A stretch of DNA of 64,000 bases from Hyphodiscus hymeniophilus. Taxonomy: Eukaryota; Ascomycota; Leotiomycetes; Helotiales; Hyphodiscaceae. Numbering within the stretch: the first letter of the stretch is position 1; each line of letters begins with the position of its first letter. Positions 46,582-58,066 of this stretch are shown here, one piece after another. The stretch spans positions 496,001 to 560,000 of the forward strand of contig VNKQ01000005.1 of assembly GCA_016508695.1 (NCBI GenBank). Direction: 5' to 3'. The translations under genes and the position numbers were made by a program. Under the pieces are notes generated by a model, which was given only the letters and a program-made list of their open reading frames with translations, was not told the DNA's origin and ran no database searches.

Positions 46582-46593
46582 AATGTATCGGCT
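46582..46593. repeat. 12-bp target-site duplication, right copy
   Basis: AATGTATCGGCT, identical to 31140-31151. It marks the 5' boundary of the LINE insertion within the host gene. Confidence 0.9.
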
Positions 46594-46949
46594 GTAAGTC
46601 TCCTATGGCTTTCTATATTCTCTTGTGCTTGCCATGCGAGAGGGAAGCAAACCGAAACAAAGATAACGAGGGAGAAGAATGCTGCGAGCTTCTTCCAGTC
46701 ACTTCTCAGGAAATTGCTCACCTGGTGTTTCGCTCGACTTATTCGAGAAGATAGAGATTTGTCTTGAGGTGATTTGGAAGTCTCTTGAAGTTGTTGTAGA
46801 GGTTGTGTATCGGATACTCTAAAACTGGTGCGCAATGGCCAGTCTTGAAGTGGAACCTCACGCATCTCGAAGTACTCTGGCGATGGTAACGACGAAACCA
46901 GCTCCCCTTGTGGTCCACCAGCATTTGTTGAACCGTTGAAGTGAACCAT
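46582..46949 (-). pseudogene. 5' part of the membrane-protein gene split by the LINE
   Basis: Upstream half of the split gene. The ATG at 46949 begins a frame of 122 codons up to the target-site copy; past the junction the frame runs only 13 codons into LINE sequence and stops at 46542. Residues 1-86 are hydrophilic. A membrane segment (KKLAAFFSLVIFVSVCFPLA, residues 86-105) follows, then the ectodomain begins (ENIESHRRLTADT). With one target-site copy removed, this part (368 nt) and the 30551-31139 part (589 nt) sum to 957 nt, 319 codons including stop, with no frame change. As it stands the product would be a truncated 136-residue protein that keeps the anchor but lacks the Ser/Thr-rich exterior. 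Confidence 0.85.
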
Positions 46950-48757
46950 TACGACGAACCAGTATATTTTGTGGATTTGTGATAGGGTTTTCTTTGGGCG
47001 GAGGGGTTGACGTGTCTTCAATCCTGAATTCGTGCAGTGTGAGGGCAACAAGCAGAATATGAAGTGGAGTAATACCTCCAAAACTTGCAATCTAAGCAAG
47101 GAAGTCGAAGTTCACACCACGAAATCGTTTAAATGTTATACTCACTGAATTTAATGCAGCACTGTTCTTACGTTGAGTTCTGATTAGCGAGTGATTTGTT
47201 CTATAGTCCTTTGATGGGACTTTCAATGTGACAGACAAGGCTCGAAAACGTCAAACAGCAAAATTACATATGAAAGCGACATCAATCGTCTCTTTGTTTA
47301 GTTACCAGAAGAAGATTAGTGCCATTATGACAAGAACACATTGTTTCCGCCTCTTGTTGTGCTGTATATTATAAGCTATAATCTGTGTTCGCATTGATTG
47401 TCACAGTGGTGTAGAATTGGACACAGTCAGAGGGGTTAGGCTTTTTCCATCTGGAGTTCCAATTTAGCCCGTTCTCCATGACCAAATCTCCTGTACTCTC
47501 ATCCCAACTGGCATGTTCTTGTCTTCATTATCCTCAGCCATAATATAAAGCCAGTTCATTCATACAATAAAACGGACATCGAAGTATTTGCGCTGCACTT
47601 GAAGTAGTGTAGTCGAGTGAACGCTCACTAACCGTCATATCTTACTCTCGATGATATCCGGACCTCCTCACCTTCCTACCTATACATATGATAACAAAGT
47701 CTTTCCCGTAAACAAATCACGAGGAGGTCTATCCTGGTGTATTGGTATTGGATTGAGAGAAGTGAGCACAGTGACGCTACTAGTTGTTCAGCCTCAGCTC
47801 CGGAAGAAATAAGGCGTTGGTACGCAAGTACTGACCAAACCTGATTCCCACTTTTTTTGTTTGCTATTCTTTGCCTTTTTATTTTCATAATCTATAGCTT
47901 GAAACTTGAAAGTCTCCATCCAAGGCAGAGATGGCTAGCTGGAACTTCTGGTGATCAGCATTTATTTATGAGACTTGGAAGATAATGCTCGGTCATATCT
48001 CTACTACAAGTCTGACCCCGGTGAGCGATTTCGAATCACGTAGATTTATAAGACTGATCAATTCTCGGACGGAATGAGAAATAATACAACTTGGACTTAC
48101 GGTGCGGACTTACTACCCCCTGATATTAGTAGGTCCATCCATTTTTGGCCAACAACGGGTACGCAAGCACAAGCCAGATGCAAATGGAGACATCATTAAC
48201 TGAAACCGGGTTGAAAAGCTGAAATGATTCAGAACCCTCTTTAGTACGATATGAACATGTTTTTGAAGGCCATGAGAGAGGAGGTCGCCAATGAAAAGGG
48301 GCCCTCCAGAAAAGGAAAGTGAGCACGCGATCACATCTGTCAACCAATCATATGTATTAACCTATGACGTGGGTTTTTCATCGCTGACCACGACATTTGT
48401 ATCAAAGCTCGACTACGGGAGTACGAGCCCGCGCAACATCGACACCCAACACCCTTCACCGTCCGCTTTGAATCAACGCCTATCCGCATACCTCTTCCTT
48501 AACGGTCGTATGAGAGATACAGCGTTGCCTTCCAAGCATTTCTGAGGAATTGATGCCAGCAGTCAATCTAGTGTCTTGCTTACTTCGACAGTGAAAATCG
48601 TCCGAAGACAGCAGGAAGGGGATTTCCTCCAGGAAAGCTCCATATTGTGGCGCAGATCTCCAATTCGCAGCATCAATTGCCCCCGATTCCTTGTGCCGCA
48701 GAGCACGAGATTTAGTGTCCACGACCGATCAAAGCGTCCAACAAGTCTTATCTCACC
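46950..48757. promoter_or_regulatory. Divergent upstream region of the disrupted gene and the Mg2+ transporter
   Basis: 1.8 kb. The disrupted gene's frame stays open to 47,099, but without family support I place its start at 46949. The rest has only short featureless open frames. The last 250 bp before 48758 form the leader of the CorA-type gene. I see no RNA gene or repeat. Confidence 0.45.
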
Positions 48758-51569
48758 ATGGCCGCGCCACCTCCAAGACTCGCACCGATCTCTGACTCCA
48801 ATTCTGGTGATACTCCTCAAAGACCAGAGCCTACCGCTTTACAAACTCCGAGTGGACCGGGCGGTCGTTCAACAGACACCCTCCGACCAGACGATTTGCA
48901 ATCGCAGCCTATACCGAGAAAGAAGAGGAATCATCGAGGAGGCAAGAAAAAGCGCACAAGGAAACAATCTTTTGCTGTATCGACCGAGGATGGGTCCGGG
49001 ATCCTTGAAACCCCACAATCGCACCGGCAAACCCAGTCACAAAGTGCTGCGAGAGCCAGCTTCTACAGACTCCAAGGGCGGAATGCGAGTAACACTAGCC
49101 TTGAGAGCGAGGCACTGTTAGATCACAGGTAGGCTCAAGATGCGACCTTGAAGGTGATCGAGCTAATCGAGGCCTTTACAGAGAGCAGCAAAGTATGAGA
49201 CCTCGAAGATCCTCCATAATGGGCCAGCAAAGTGCCTTTGGACAAGGCATATATGATTCTCCGACCTCTTATCGACCTCAATATCAGAACCCCTTCCGAT
49301 CTTCGGAAAACACCAATCGTCGGCCTCGAACTGCAAAGAACGATAGTGAAGAGGACGAGGATGTTGTGGATGAGAGAGCCCCTTTGATGGCCAGCTCCGC
49401 AAGGTCCAAAAGTTCTGGTGCAGCTCTTGCAGCATACGGGGTATTTGATTCAAAAAAAGGCAGTCGTCAAAACTCGAGCAACCGAAGATCCTCGAGCAAG
49501 TCATCCTCTAATAAGAAAACTATTTTTGATAAACAGAGCTCTTCATTTCCATTACCAAACGAAGAATATAATGTCAACTATCCTCCCTCTATACCTGGTA
49601 GTCCGAACCTGGACTCCGCGAACCGAGACATGAGCTTTGGACCGGACATGTTGGTACGGGATGATTTCGCCCCATCACGAGCAGCGCCGCAGATTGGAAG
49701 AGACGACGCCAGTGAGCATGCGATCGATGACGGGTCAAGGACTGCATCCCCTCGAAGGGAATCGGGATACGACCGGAGACACACCATTGCACTGCAAGCG
49801 GAAGAAGATGTTTGTTTTCCCCTCGAAGAGCTTTCGGAGATGGCAGACGACGATTTGCCGCAGCGAGAGGGTGGTGCTTATAGACGTGGAGGCGCAGCAA
49901 GACGAAGAAGGGGAAGATGGCCTGATTTAGCTATGCTTGATGATTGGAGTAGATTTGAAAAGGAGGGACGAAGTGAGGAACGACGGGCAAAGAAGATCAC
50001 TGAGCCTCAATTGATTGGAGGACGACTAAGACCAATCCACAGAGGTTGGCATAAAGCCGAAGACGATGCGCCCTACCGGTTCACATATTTCAACGAGGAG
50101 TTTCAGAGCACTATTCACAGCCAGACGATCTCAGAGCTCGTACAACCTGGCGGGAATTTCAGAGAACTTTTCATTCCAGATCCACCAGAGCTGAGTGATA
50201 GCTCCGAGTCTGAGGCTGAAGATGACCAGGAAGACACGGCTCGTCGAGACGCTTCGTATCTTCACCATGTAGGCGGGGCAAATGGAGATTCAAGAGCTCC
50301 TACTCGCCAAGCGTCGTTGCTTGATGATCCGCGACCTGGATCCGGACTTGGGGGCTCAATTCGTGGCTCTACAGTCGGTGCCGACTCCAGGGACACATCC
50401 GGCGAAGCATCACCAAACAATGAAGGCAGGTCACCTCGTGCGAAGATAAAGTCACCCAATGGACGGAAGTCGCCAGCCAAAGAACCCGAGCCAAAGCCAA
50501 AACGCTATGGTGAGCGTCCCACCTGGTGGCTCGATGTTCTCTCACCTACGGAAGCGGAAATGAAAGTAATCGCGAAAGCTTTCGGTATTCATCCATTGAC
50601 TGCAGAAGACATCATGTTGCAGGAGGCTCGCGAGAAAGTTGAGCTATTCCGGAACTATTATTTCGTCAATTATCGGTCCTTTGAACAAGACATGAATAAT
50701 GAAGACTTCCTCGAGCCTGTCAACATGTACGTGGTCGTATTTCGTGAAGGCGTCATTAGCTTTCACTTCTCCATGACACCACACCCTGCCAACGTGCGAC
50801 GACGGATTCGCCAGCTGAGTGATTACCTGATTTTGAGCTCGGACTGGATCTCGTATGCAATCATCGACGACATTACCGATGTTTTCGCACCTCTTATCCA
50901 GAGTATCGAGGATGAAGTTGACGACATTGATGACGCGATCTTAAAGTTGCATTCACCACCCACGGAGGAGAGATCTGGCCGAGACAACGAGAAAGGCACC
51001 GATGCAGGTGACGGAACAAGTGGCGAGAGTGGAGGAGACATGCTTCGAAGAGTGGGAGATTGTCGTAAGAAAGTCATGGGTCTCTACAGACTGCTCGGCA
51101 ACAAAGCAGATGTAATCAAAGGCTTCGCAAAACGGTGCAACGAGCATTGGGAAGTTGCGCCGCGGAGTGAAATCGGCCTTTATTTGGGCGATATCCAGGA
51201 TCATATTGTGACCATGACTGGGAATCTTTCACATTATGAGAAGTAAGTTCTTTACCATCAAATATCGCGAATCCAGGCTGACTCGACCCCAGGATCCTCG
51301 CCCGCTCCCACGGCAATTACCTAGCGCAAATCAACATCCGCATGAATGAGCGACAGGAGCAAACAGCCGATGTACTCGGCAAACTCACCGTTCTCGGCAC
51401 GATTGTCTTGCCAATGAACATCATCACCGGATTGTGGGGAATGAACGTCTGGGTGCCTGGTCAGGAGTACGAGGGCAATTTGACGTGGTTTTGGTGCATC
51501 ACTGTCGGATTACTAGTCTTTGGAATAAGCTGTTTCTATATCGCGAAGATGCTGTATAGAATCGTGTAG
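48758..51569 (+). CDS. CorA-type Mg2+ transporter (ALR1/MNR2 group)
   Basis: Divalent-metal channel of the CorA family; fungal members import Mg2+ across the plasma membrane (Alr1) or release it from the vacuole (Mnr2). Exons 48758-49128, 49182-51242 and 51293-51569 encode 902 aa. The first 470 residues are a long disordered cytosolic region with basic (RKKRNHRGGKKKRTRK) and Ser-rich parts. The CorA core starts near TWWLDVLSPTEAEMKVIAKA, and the long helix has IEDEVDDIDDAILKL. Two C-terminal membrane helices bracket the signature GLWGMNVWVPG; GMN falls at about residues 860-862, in the last exon. The long N-terminus fits Alr/Mnr2 rather than the mitochondrial Mrs2 group. The choice between plasma membrane and vacuole is open. 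Confidence 0.94.
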
Positions 51570-51983
51570 GCGGAGCGAGGCACTGCTTCTGGTGGTGGGA
51601 CGTGGACACAACCGATCTTGACTATTTATCTGGGCATGGATTGGATTTCGTTTGGATATCCCCAATGCTCAATATTCGACAGTTCAGATTGTATATATGG
51701 GCAGCTGGGCAGCACGTAACATGTCCCACATATTGGAGACATGAACGCGTGGTAGATTGTACACGTATACTGGCGTTTTTCTCTCGTCAATTCACATTTA
51801 CAGAACGGCTCGGCGGGACGTACAAATATAACGTAGCTGTCCAGCTGAGATAATCATAGTATCTGATCCACATATATAGGAATACAACAAGCTTGCGAAG
51901 AACACGTCTGGTGTATGAAATTATGAGAGTCTCAATATAGGAATAGGAACGAAGCGAGCGATGAGATGGGAGGAGAGAATTTA

Positions 51984-52080
51984 AGGGGGGGGAGGGGGGG
52001 CCGGCGGATTGGGGCTTTGAGCTTTGGGCTTGGCCTGGTAAGAGGGATGGGGATTCTGGAGATTCTGGGGGGGATTTGGG
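51984..52080 (+). other. G-rich tract with quadruplex potential
   Basis: Runs of seven and more G (AAGGGGGGGGAGGGGGGGCC-like) followed by GGGG, GGG, GGGG and GGGGGGG blocks, all on the plus strand. It lies 400 bp past the Mg2+ transporter stop. A quadruplex or a transcription-pausing role is possible; there is no direct evidence. Confidence 0.6.
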
Positions 52081-52088
52081 GGTTCTCG

Positions 52089-52124
52089 TCTTGTGTGAAG
52101 TCTTGTGTGAAGTCTTGTGTGAAG
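52089..52124 (+). repeat. Three perfect copies of a 12-bp unit
   Basis: TCTTGTGTGAAG repeated three times in direct succession. A minisatellite in the intergenic spacer. Confidence 0.9.
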
Positions 52125-52623
52125 AGGGGTTGCCCAGGGTGAGTGAGGGTGAAGGTGAGGTACTCAGAGGTCGGGGCCGGGGTCGGATTTGGTGTTGTAG
52201 AGGAAAGGAAAAGAAAAAGGTCTTTGGAGTAGAGTATGTTTTCTCTTCTCGTCTAGCTTCGACACTGGGTCTCTGTATCGGGATGGAGCTTGTCTTATGT
52301 GAGAACTCGTCACCCTCTTTCTTTCTTTTCGTTTCTTTCTCTTTCGTTTGCCTTTCCTTACCTTACCTTTCCTCTCCTTTCCCTTTCCGTGCGGGCAAAG
52401 CCGAAGTCCTGAGATTATGAATAAGAGACCAGAGCTGAGAAATTGGAGAGTGGGACGTGAATATTCAGGAATTTAATTTCACTTGAAAAAACAGAAGTCG
52501 TATTCGCATCCTCTCAGACCGATTCTACTACATCTATATATGATATATCAAACATGGCTTTGCTTTCAAACTTCCCGTAACTCTAGCATCAAGACGAGAT
52601 GGTCGAGATGCGTCGAGATCGTT

Positions 52624-54667
52624 TCATGGCCAGAGCGCGAGTTGGAATACCAGACCCGGGTGGTCGCCAGGCTGCACGTCGCCGAAGATGGTGCTGTACG
52701 TATCGCTGAAAGACTGCGGAGACTGCGGGGAGCTGGTGGGAGGTTGGAGTTGCTCCCTGGGGTTGAGTCTGGTTCGTGGTGTGGATCTTTTGCTTGGGTG
52801 CTTTCCTACTTTTGGTTCTGCTTCTCTTTTGTCTTCATCATCATCTTCTTCTTCTTCTTCATCGTCTCCTGAATTCTCGGCTGTGTCTGGGGTAACTTGT
52901 GCTCTGCCGGAGTCCGCCGCGAGTTTTTTGCTTGACCCGGGATCGCTGGAGGATGTACTGGGTATTGCTTTGGGTTCGCCGCCCGAGACCCTAATGTGCT
53001 GTTTGTCGGAATCCTTGGGATCAACGTTGCTCGGCATGCCGGTGGGTTCATGTCTCCCTGGCGAGATGCTAGATGCTGGTTTGAGTGCGTCACCTTGGGC
53101 CGGGCGATCATTCTTTTTTGGGTCTTTTTCGATGCCGTTCTCGCTCGAAACCTTTGCGGGTCGCTTTTTGCCAGGCGAGATACTCTTCGATTCAGCGGCT
53201 GCCACGCTTGTACCCGTGGTAGACTCGATTACGTAGCCCTGAGCACCGTTCTTGTTCTGCTTGTTACTCGACACCTTCGTAACGGGGCCAGTCTCCTTTG
53301 AACTTGAGGACCAATCCGCAGCCAAGCTCCCGACTTCAACCTTCAAAGGAAACCAAGTCCCGTGTCCCTCAACGACATGTCTTCTCATGGCCAGGTTCCA
53401 CCCAAAACTACTCTCCCACGTTCCACCTATCAGACTCGCTCGAAGTAGAACTTCGTAATCTATCGCACTCTGCTGCTCGAGCGTTAGACTCGCCATCTCA
53501 ACCACATCCCTCTTGAACCCCTTCTCCAACAATAAGAGATCTTTCGTCGTGACTTCAATTGGGAAGCTGTTATTACCTGCCTCATCGATAAACATGACCA
53601 GGTCTTTGGGCGAGTCGGATGCTGCGTACATAAGCCGCAGATTGCTATCTGTTGCATGTGAGATGTAGTTTTTTGCTTGTGTTTCGTAGGGTGTCCAGCT
53701 GGCCTTTACTGCGTCGATGGCGGAACGGAGATGCGCGCCATAGAACCTTCCGTCCTGAATACCTGGCAAGCTTGGGTTGATGCCAAGCTGGTACTTAGCG
53801 CTCATAGCATACACAACTGTCGCAGCTAGTCTCCTCAGATCCTCATTGAATCTCAATATTCGCCCGAAAGTCGCAACGAAGGCCGGCTGGTCGTAGCTCA
53901 AAGGCCACTGAAGGAGTGGTGATTCGAGGGAGACTAGTACTGGCTTTGACGTCGAGAATGCTCTAGGATAGGAAGTATTCAAAAGGTCATTGAATGCAGT
54001 CGTCCAATTTGCCGGGCTGAGCATCACGGTTTCGGCTTGAGTGTGATACAGGGATGTGAGCTGAGCCCGCGGAATATGAACGGGAATGGCTGTGGACGGC
54101 ATGTCCCAGAGATCATTTTGATGATCGTAGATATGCATTTTTGGACAGGCGGCCCCGAGTGTGGTCGTGAAATGCGCTTGATCGAAGAGGTAGGTGAAGG
54201 GAACGACGCGTTGGGCATGTAGGTCGTTGACGCTGGCGAGCTTGGGGCGGTGGACCATAATTTCGGGAACAATGAAGCCAGTGGCTTGTATGATCATGTT
54301 AGTTGAGAAGAAAAGAGGTTAAAGAGAACAGCGGACCTCCAGCTTCAATCGCATATCGGACACAGTTCAACATTATGTTCCGCACGTTGGAAACCCCACC
54401 TCGAGGTGGCTCACACTTGAAAATCAGCCCCGGTACCCATGTCCTAGTATTACATAAATCTGCCAAAGGACTGCCATCGAATGATCCATCTATATCAGAT
54501 GATAAGAAGTCCTCGATGAATGACTGTTTCTTGCCCGTCACTGTGGCTCGATAGACGTCGTGGACATCGTACCTGTTTTCGAGAAAGAGATAGTAGAATG
54601 CGATGGTTATGAGGATAAAGACCAGAAGCAGCTGGAAGATATGAGTGTCGCGTGGAGAGAGGGACAT
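52624..54667 (-). CDS. Type II membrane protein of the O-fucosyltransferase-like group
   Basis: Probably a Golgi glycosyltransferase-like protein. Exons on the minus strand: 54337-54667 and 52624-54284, giving 663 aa. A signal anchor lies at residues 10-29 (FQLLLVFILITIAFYYLFL). The lumenal part opens with PPRGGVSNVRNIMLNCVRYA, and the exon junction completes IEAGATGFIVPEI. This is the G-G-x-x-N-x-R ... A-I-E-A-G-A pattern of GDP-fucose O-fucosyltransferase-type proteins. Mid-domain features include GRFYGAHLRSAIDAVKASW, resembling the family's H-x-R donor motif. The C-terminal 190 residues are disordered with an acidic EEEEEDDDEDK patch, and this tail seems unusual for a lumenal enzyme. Activity and acceptor are unknown. 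Confidence 0.75.
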
Positions 54668-55777
54668 TGTACCTTGCCTGCTGTGACATTCGCATGTTGA
54701 ACAGAAGATGAGGAGAGATGCAACATGGTGTATGAGGTAGGCATTCTAGGATGGTTCATCCCTTGCTTGGCGGTTTCGAGGCTCCAAAGAGTCGAGTCAG
54801 GACAGAGACACATAATGAATAGAGACCCTTGCAGCGGACCACTTGGTGGCATTGAGAGACCATGATACAGTCAAAAATTGAAAGCCTCGAGCAGACTTAC
54901 GCTCGAGAACGACGTGAAGGAAATGTTGTTCAACTAACGCCACTTGTTTGCTGCCGCTCAGCTCAGTCTTCAATGCGTTGCGTTGAGCCATAGGAGTCTA
55001 TGGAATTTCTCGCTAAAGATAGAGATTCAATCAAGATAGCGAGAGAAAGATGAAAGGCAGCCCTCCAGCCTCCAGGATCGAGATGACACCTGGGTCAAGG
55101 CGGTTGAGCTCACGTGAGCAAAAAGCCTGCACTGGAACGTTCTACGTAAGGTAAGTAAAGGGCGCTGCCAACCTAATGATAGTATCGAGGTGTAGATAAG
55201 CGCATCCAATTCCACGTCATCTCCTTCTATTCCGACTTTGAGATGAAGAGGCCATGGATTGACCACGAGTACAGCACGTGACAAGTGTAGACCTGATCGG
55301 CGGGGCTCGAGACCAAACGATGGGTCTCGGGACAGATGCTTTGACTGTTTGGCGGGGAGTTTGGCATGCAGGAGAGAGAGGAGTGAGCGAGATAGAGAAA
55401 GAGAGAGTTTGAGTGTTGGTTGAGAAGGTAGGAGGGTGAGAGGGTGATACAGTAAGTAGCACAGGGTCGGTGGTCTCTTCGGCAGTCGTTTCGTTTGAGT
55501 GCTGCGGCTTTTCACTGGGAGGTCAATCACGTATCGATCTATACCGTGCATGCCGAGGGGAGTACGAGCTACGAGTTCAGTATGACATTGCATGAGACGA
55601 ACCAAAGGCGTGGGGATTGCTTTACCCTCTGTTCCGGAGATCTCTCTCGCGCATGGGGAGTGTCCCTCGACGCGACTCATTATTGGGAAAGGAGGAAGGT
55701 TTTCGTTCCAAGGCAGCGACCGCATTAGCAGTGGGAGGGAGTGAGAGAAGCGTGTTTCTGAAATCCAAGACTGAACC

Positions 55778-55827
55778 CAGTCCAGAATCCAGTCCAGAAT
55801 CCAGTCCAGAATCCAGTCCAGAATCCA
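55778..55827 (+). repeat. Four copies of a 12-bp unit
   Basis: CAGTCCAGAATC repeated four times, followed by one decayed copy. A TCTACTCTGC-type simple repeat follows at 55834-55869. Confidence 0.9.
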
Positions 55828-56906
55828 ATCCAGTCTACTCTGCTCTGCTCTACTCTACTCTGCTCTACGCGGATCCCTGGGCCCAACGCATGCACGCGCT
55901 GTAAGTCTGTGAGGCTGCGATAGATGGGTGGCCAAGGATGGAGTTCCAGTCATAGTGACGACGATGGGGAATGGCGAACGACCATCCGCTCTCCCCTCCT
56001 CATCCTCATCCTCATCCTCACCTGCATGAATGCGAAGATTGCACACAGCCATCCGTTTCCACCGTTTCCACGGGAGGGCACATATCAGATTGGAGGGAGA
56101 TGGTTCATGCAGCTGGCGGTGAGGACGAGAGCTGGGGGGATTATGGATTAGGAATTATGGAGATGGAGATGGGGGGGATGCGATCGATCATCGAGGGGGT
56201 GTTGTACAAACGACGCGTGAAACGCCAGGTTGACACGAAAAAACACGGCAACAAATGCAAAGTGTGATACAAGGGAGAAGCAGCCAACCAGGAAATGCGG
56301 CAATGGCAATTGGTGTCTCGACGGCGGTGATACAGGAGAAGACTCGACCATTCAGCATTTGGACTGCTACGTCTTTTTCCTTTGGTGCTTCACCTTGGGT
56401 AAGGAAGGTCGTGATGCAATGCTGTTGATACTGTAGCAATGGGGGGGGGGATCTCTGCTATGCAACTCAGGGTCCACACCTCTACACCTTTATCGTCCTT
56501 CTGATTCCCTATTATTCCCTACCAACCTTAACCCCCTTGAACATCCACCTCAATATCCCCTTCAACATCCACTCCTCCCCCATTGCTGCCACTTGGTCGC
56601 ATCGAATCCACAAGTAAGTAGCTGCATTGTACTTACTTACTGCACTGCGTTGCACATACGGGGGTCCTTCCCATCAGCTACAGTAGAGCGGAAGGAAGTC
56701 CCGACAGCCATCCATTTCCACTGTGGACCCTCAACGTTTGCAGGGACTACATACAGTCTACAGAGTCCGAAGACTGTGAGATCACTGATCAGTAGTGTAA
56801 GATCCATCCCTCCTAAAGTTGGCGTGCTTGGACCGTGCGACCCAAGCGTTTCCCACCAGCCAGGAAAAGACGCGACGACCAATCTGAGCGGTTTCTCTCC
56901 CTCAAT

Positions 56907-56971
56907 CCTCACTCCTCACTCCTCACTCCTCACTCCTCACTCCTCACTCCTCACTCCTCACTCCTCATTCA
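56907..56971 (+). repeat. About eight copies of a 7-bp unit
   Basis: ACTCCTC repeated in tandem, then a decayed CATTCACTCACTCC end. It is purely pyrimidine/A on the plus strand, about 1.1 kb upstream of the 58067 start codon. Confidence 0.9.
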
Positions 56972-57229
56972 CTCACTCCCTCCTTGCTCTCTCTACCTTA
57001 CATCCCCATAACCCTCCTGCATGCTACAACTGCACCTACCACCCAGCTGCATTATCACACGCCGCCCCCCCTTGCAACACTACCACGAACTCCCCATTCA
57101 CCTACACCTTCAACTCCACCTCCACCTTGAACAAGTTCGCCTCCAAGAAACGACACTCAATCCACCGCGTGCGCCTTCCCTCAATCCCTCAATCGCGTCT
57201 CGCCAGGAGTAGCTAGTATCTAGTAGCTA

Positions 57230-58066
57230 CGAGCTAGCCCCCCCTCCGTCTATCTACCATTCGCCCACTCCGTTCTCGCCTCTGCCATTCATTCATTCCT
57301 CCCATTCCCCACGCTCTTACCAGAGTGATCAGCCCAACCCACGTTCTTTCAACCGTCCCGACGACTAGACACCTTCTCGACTCTCATTCCTTCTCTTCTT
57401 CCATTCCTTTGCTTGTCAGGCATCACCGGTGACCACGGTTACGATTCTTCTGCCGAGATACGAGTAAGAGTACGAACGGTGGCATCCTGAAATCTGCTGG
57501 ATTCACTTTGCGACGGCAGATCGAAAACACAGTCAAGGCGCATTCGACTGCCTCCCCCACCACAACCTTTGAAGACCAATCGAACAACGTGTTGTCTGTC
57601 CTTACACGCAAAATCATCGGCTCCTCGAATTGCTCCTCGAATCCCTATCTTCTTACGACTATAGGTGCCGTCGCAATCGCCACCTTCATCTCGAAAGGTC
57701 ACCAACCATCCGATTTTGCCGTCAAGTTACACAAACGCCAGATGTCTTTGCGCCGCAACCCGTGAGACTTTACATTCCTCGATTTGCTCCGGGCGACAAA
57801 CCGTTGCTATCGATTGCTTCAGATTGTCAACTCCATCTCCTTGTCCTCACCCTGAGTTGCAGTCAATCCGCTGCATCCAACGCCCTTCGAACTCTACATT
57901 TGACGAAATTGCCTTCTTTATTCGATTCAGATACATACGATTGTTTTACTTCTATAAACAACTTATTTGCGTACCGTACCAAGTACTTGCTACAGTCCTG
58001 TACTCCTTATCGGATCGCTTGTTTTGCATTCTCCACACATACATTCCAGGCACGATAAACACAACG
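57230..58066 (+). promoter_or_regulatory. Pyrimidine-rich leader of the 58067 gene
   Basis: Long C/T-rich stretch with short upstream open frames before the ATG at 58067. Such leaders are common for regulated fungal genes and may contain a 5' UTR intron. The transcription start is not visible from sequence. Confidence 0.45.

Larger units (their letters stand above)
51570..52623. other. Intergenic with G-rich tract and short tandem repeat
   Basis: 1.05 kb between converging genes. It contains a G-rich block (51984-52080) with several G-runs, three copies of a 12-bp unit (52089-52124), and a pyrimidine-rich run at about 52,310-52,390. No supported gene. Confidence 0.55.
54668..58066. other. 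3.4-kb intergenic region with several short tandem repeats
   Basis: Lies between two outward-facing genes. Long open frames here (such as 55027-55725 minus and 56593-57216 plus) are Ser/Leu/Pro-rich readings of simple sequence and lack domains. Tandem repeats are at 55778-55827, 55834-55869 and 56907-56971, and an 11-12 bp G run is at about 56,440. The last 800 bp are strongly pyrimidine-rich and look like the 5' leader of the 58067 gene. Confidence 0.5.

Noticed and set aside
46542..47099. Independent 185-aa gene on the minus strand
   Set aside because: Its last 13 codons are transposon sequence and its first 50 lack support; only 46582-46949 belongs to the host gene.
55027..55725. 232-codon open frame on the minus strand
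   Set aside because: Reads simple and pyrimidine-rich DNA, gives an unordered Ser/Leu/Pro/Arg composition with no domain; the upstream part overlaps tandem repeats.
56593..57216. 207-codon open frame on the plus strand
   Set aside because: It consists largely of the translated 7-bp repeat and leader-like sequence; not protein-like.
57665..58066. N-terminal extension of the 58067 protein (frame open to 57,665)
   Set aside because: No ATG in this part and composition like the pyrimidine-rich leader; start kept at 58067.
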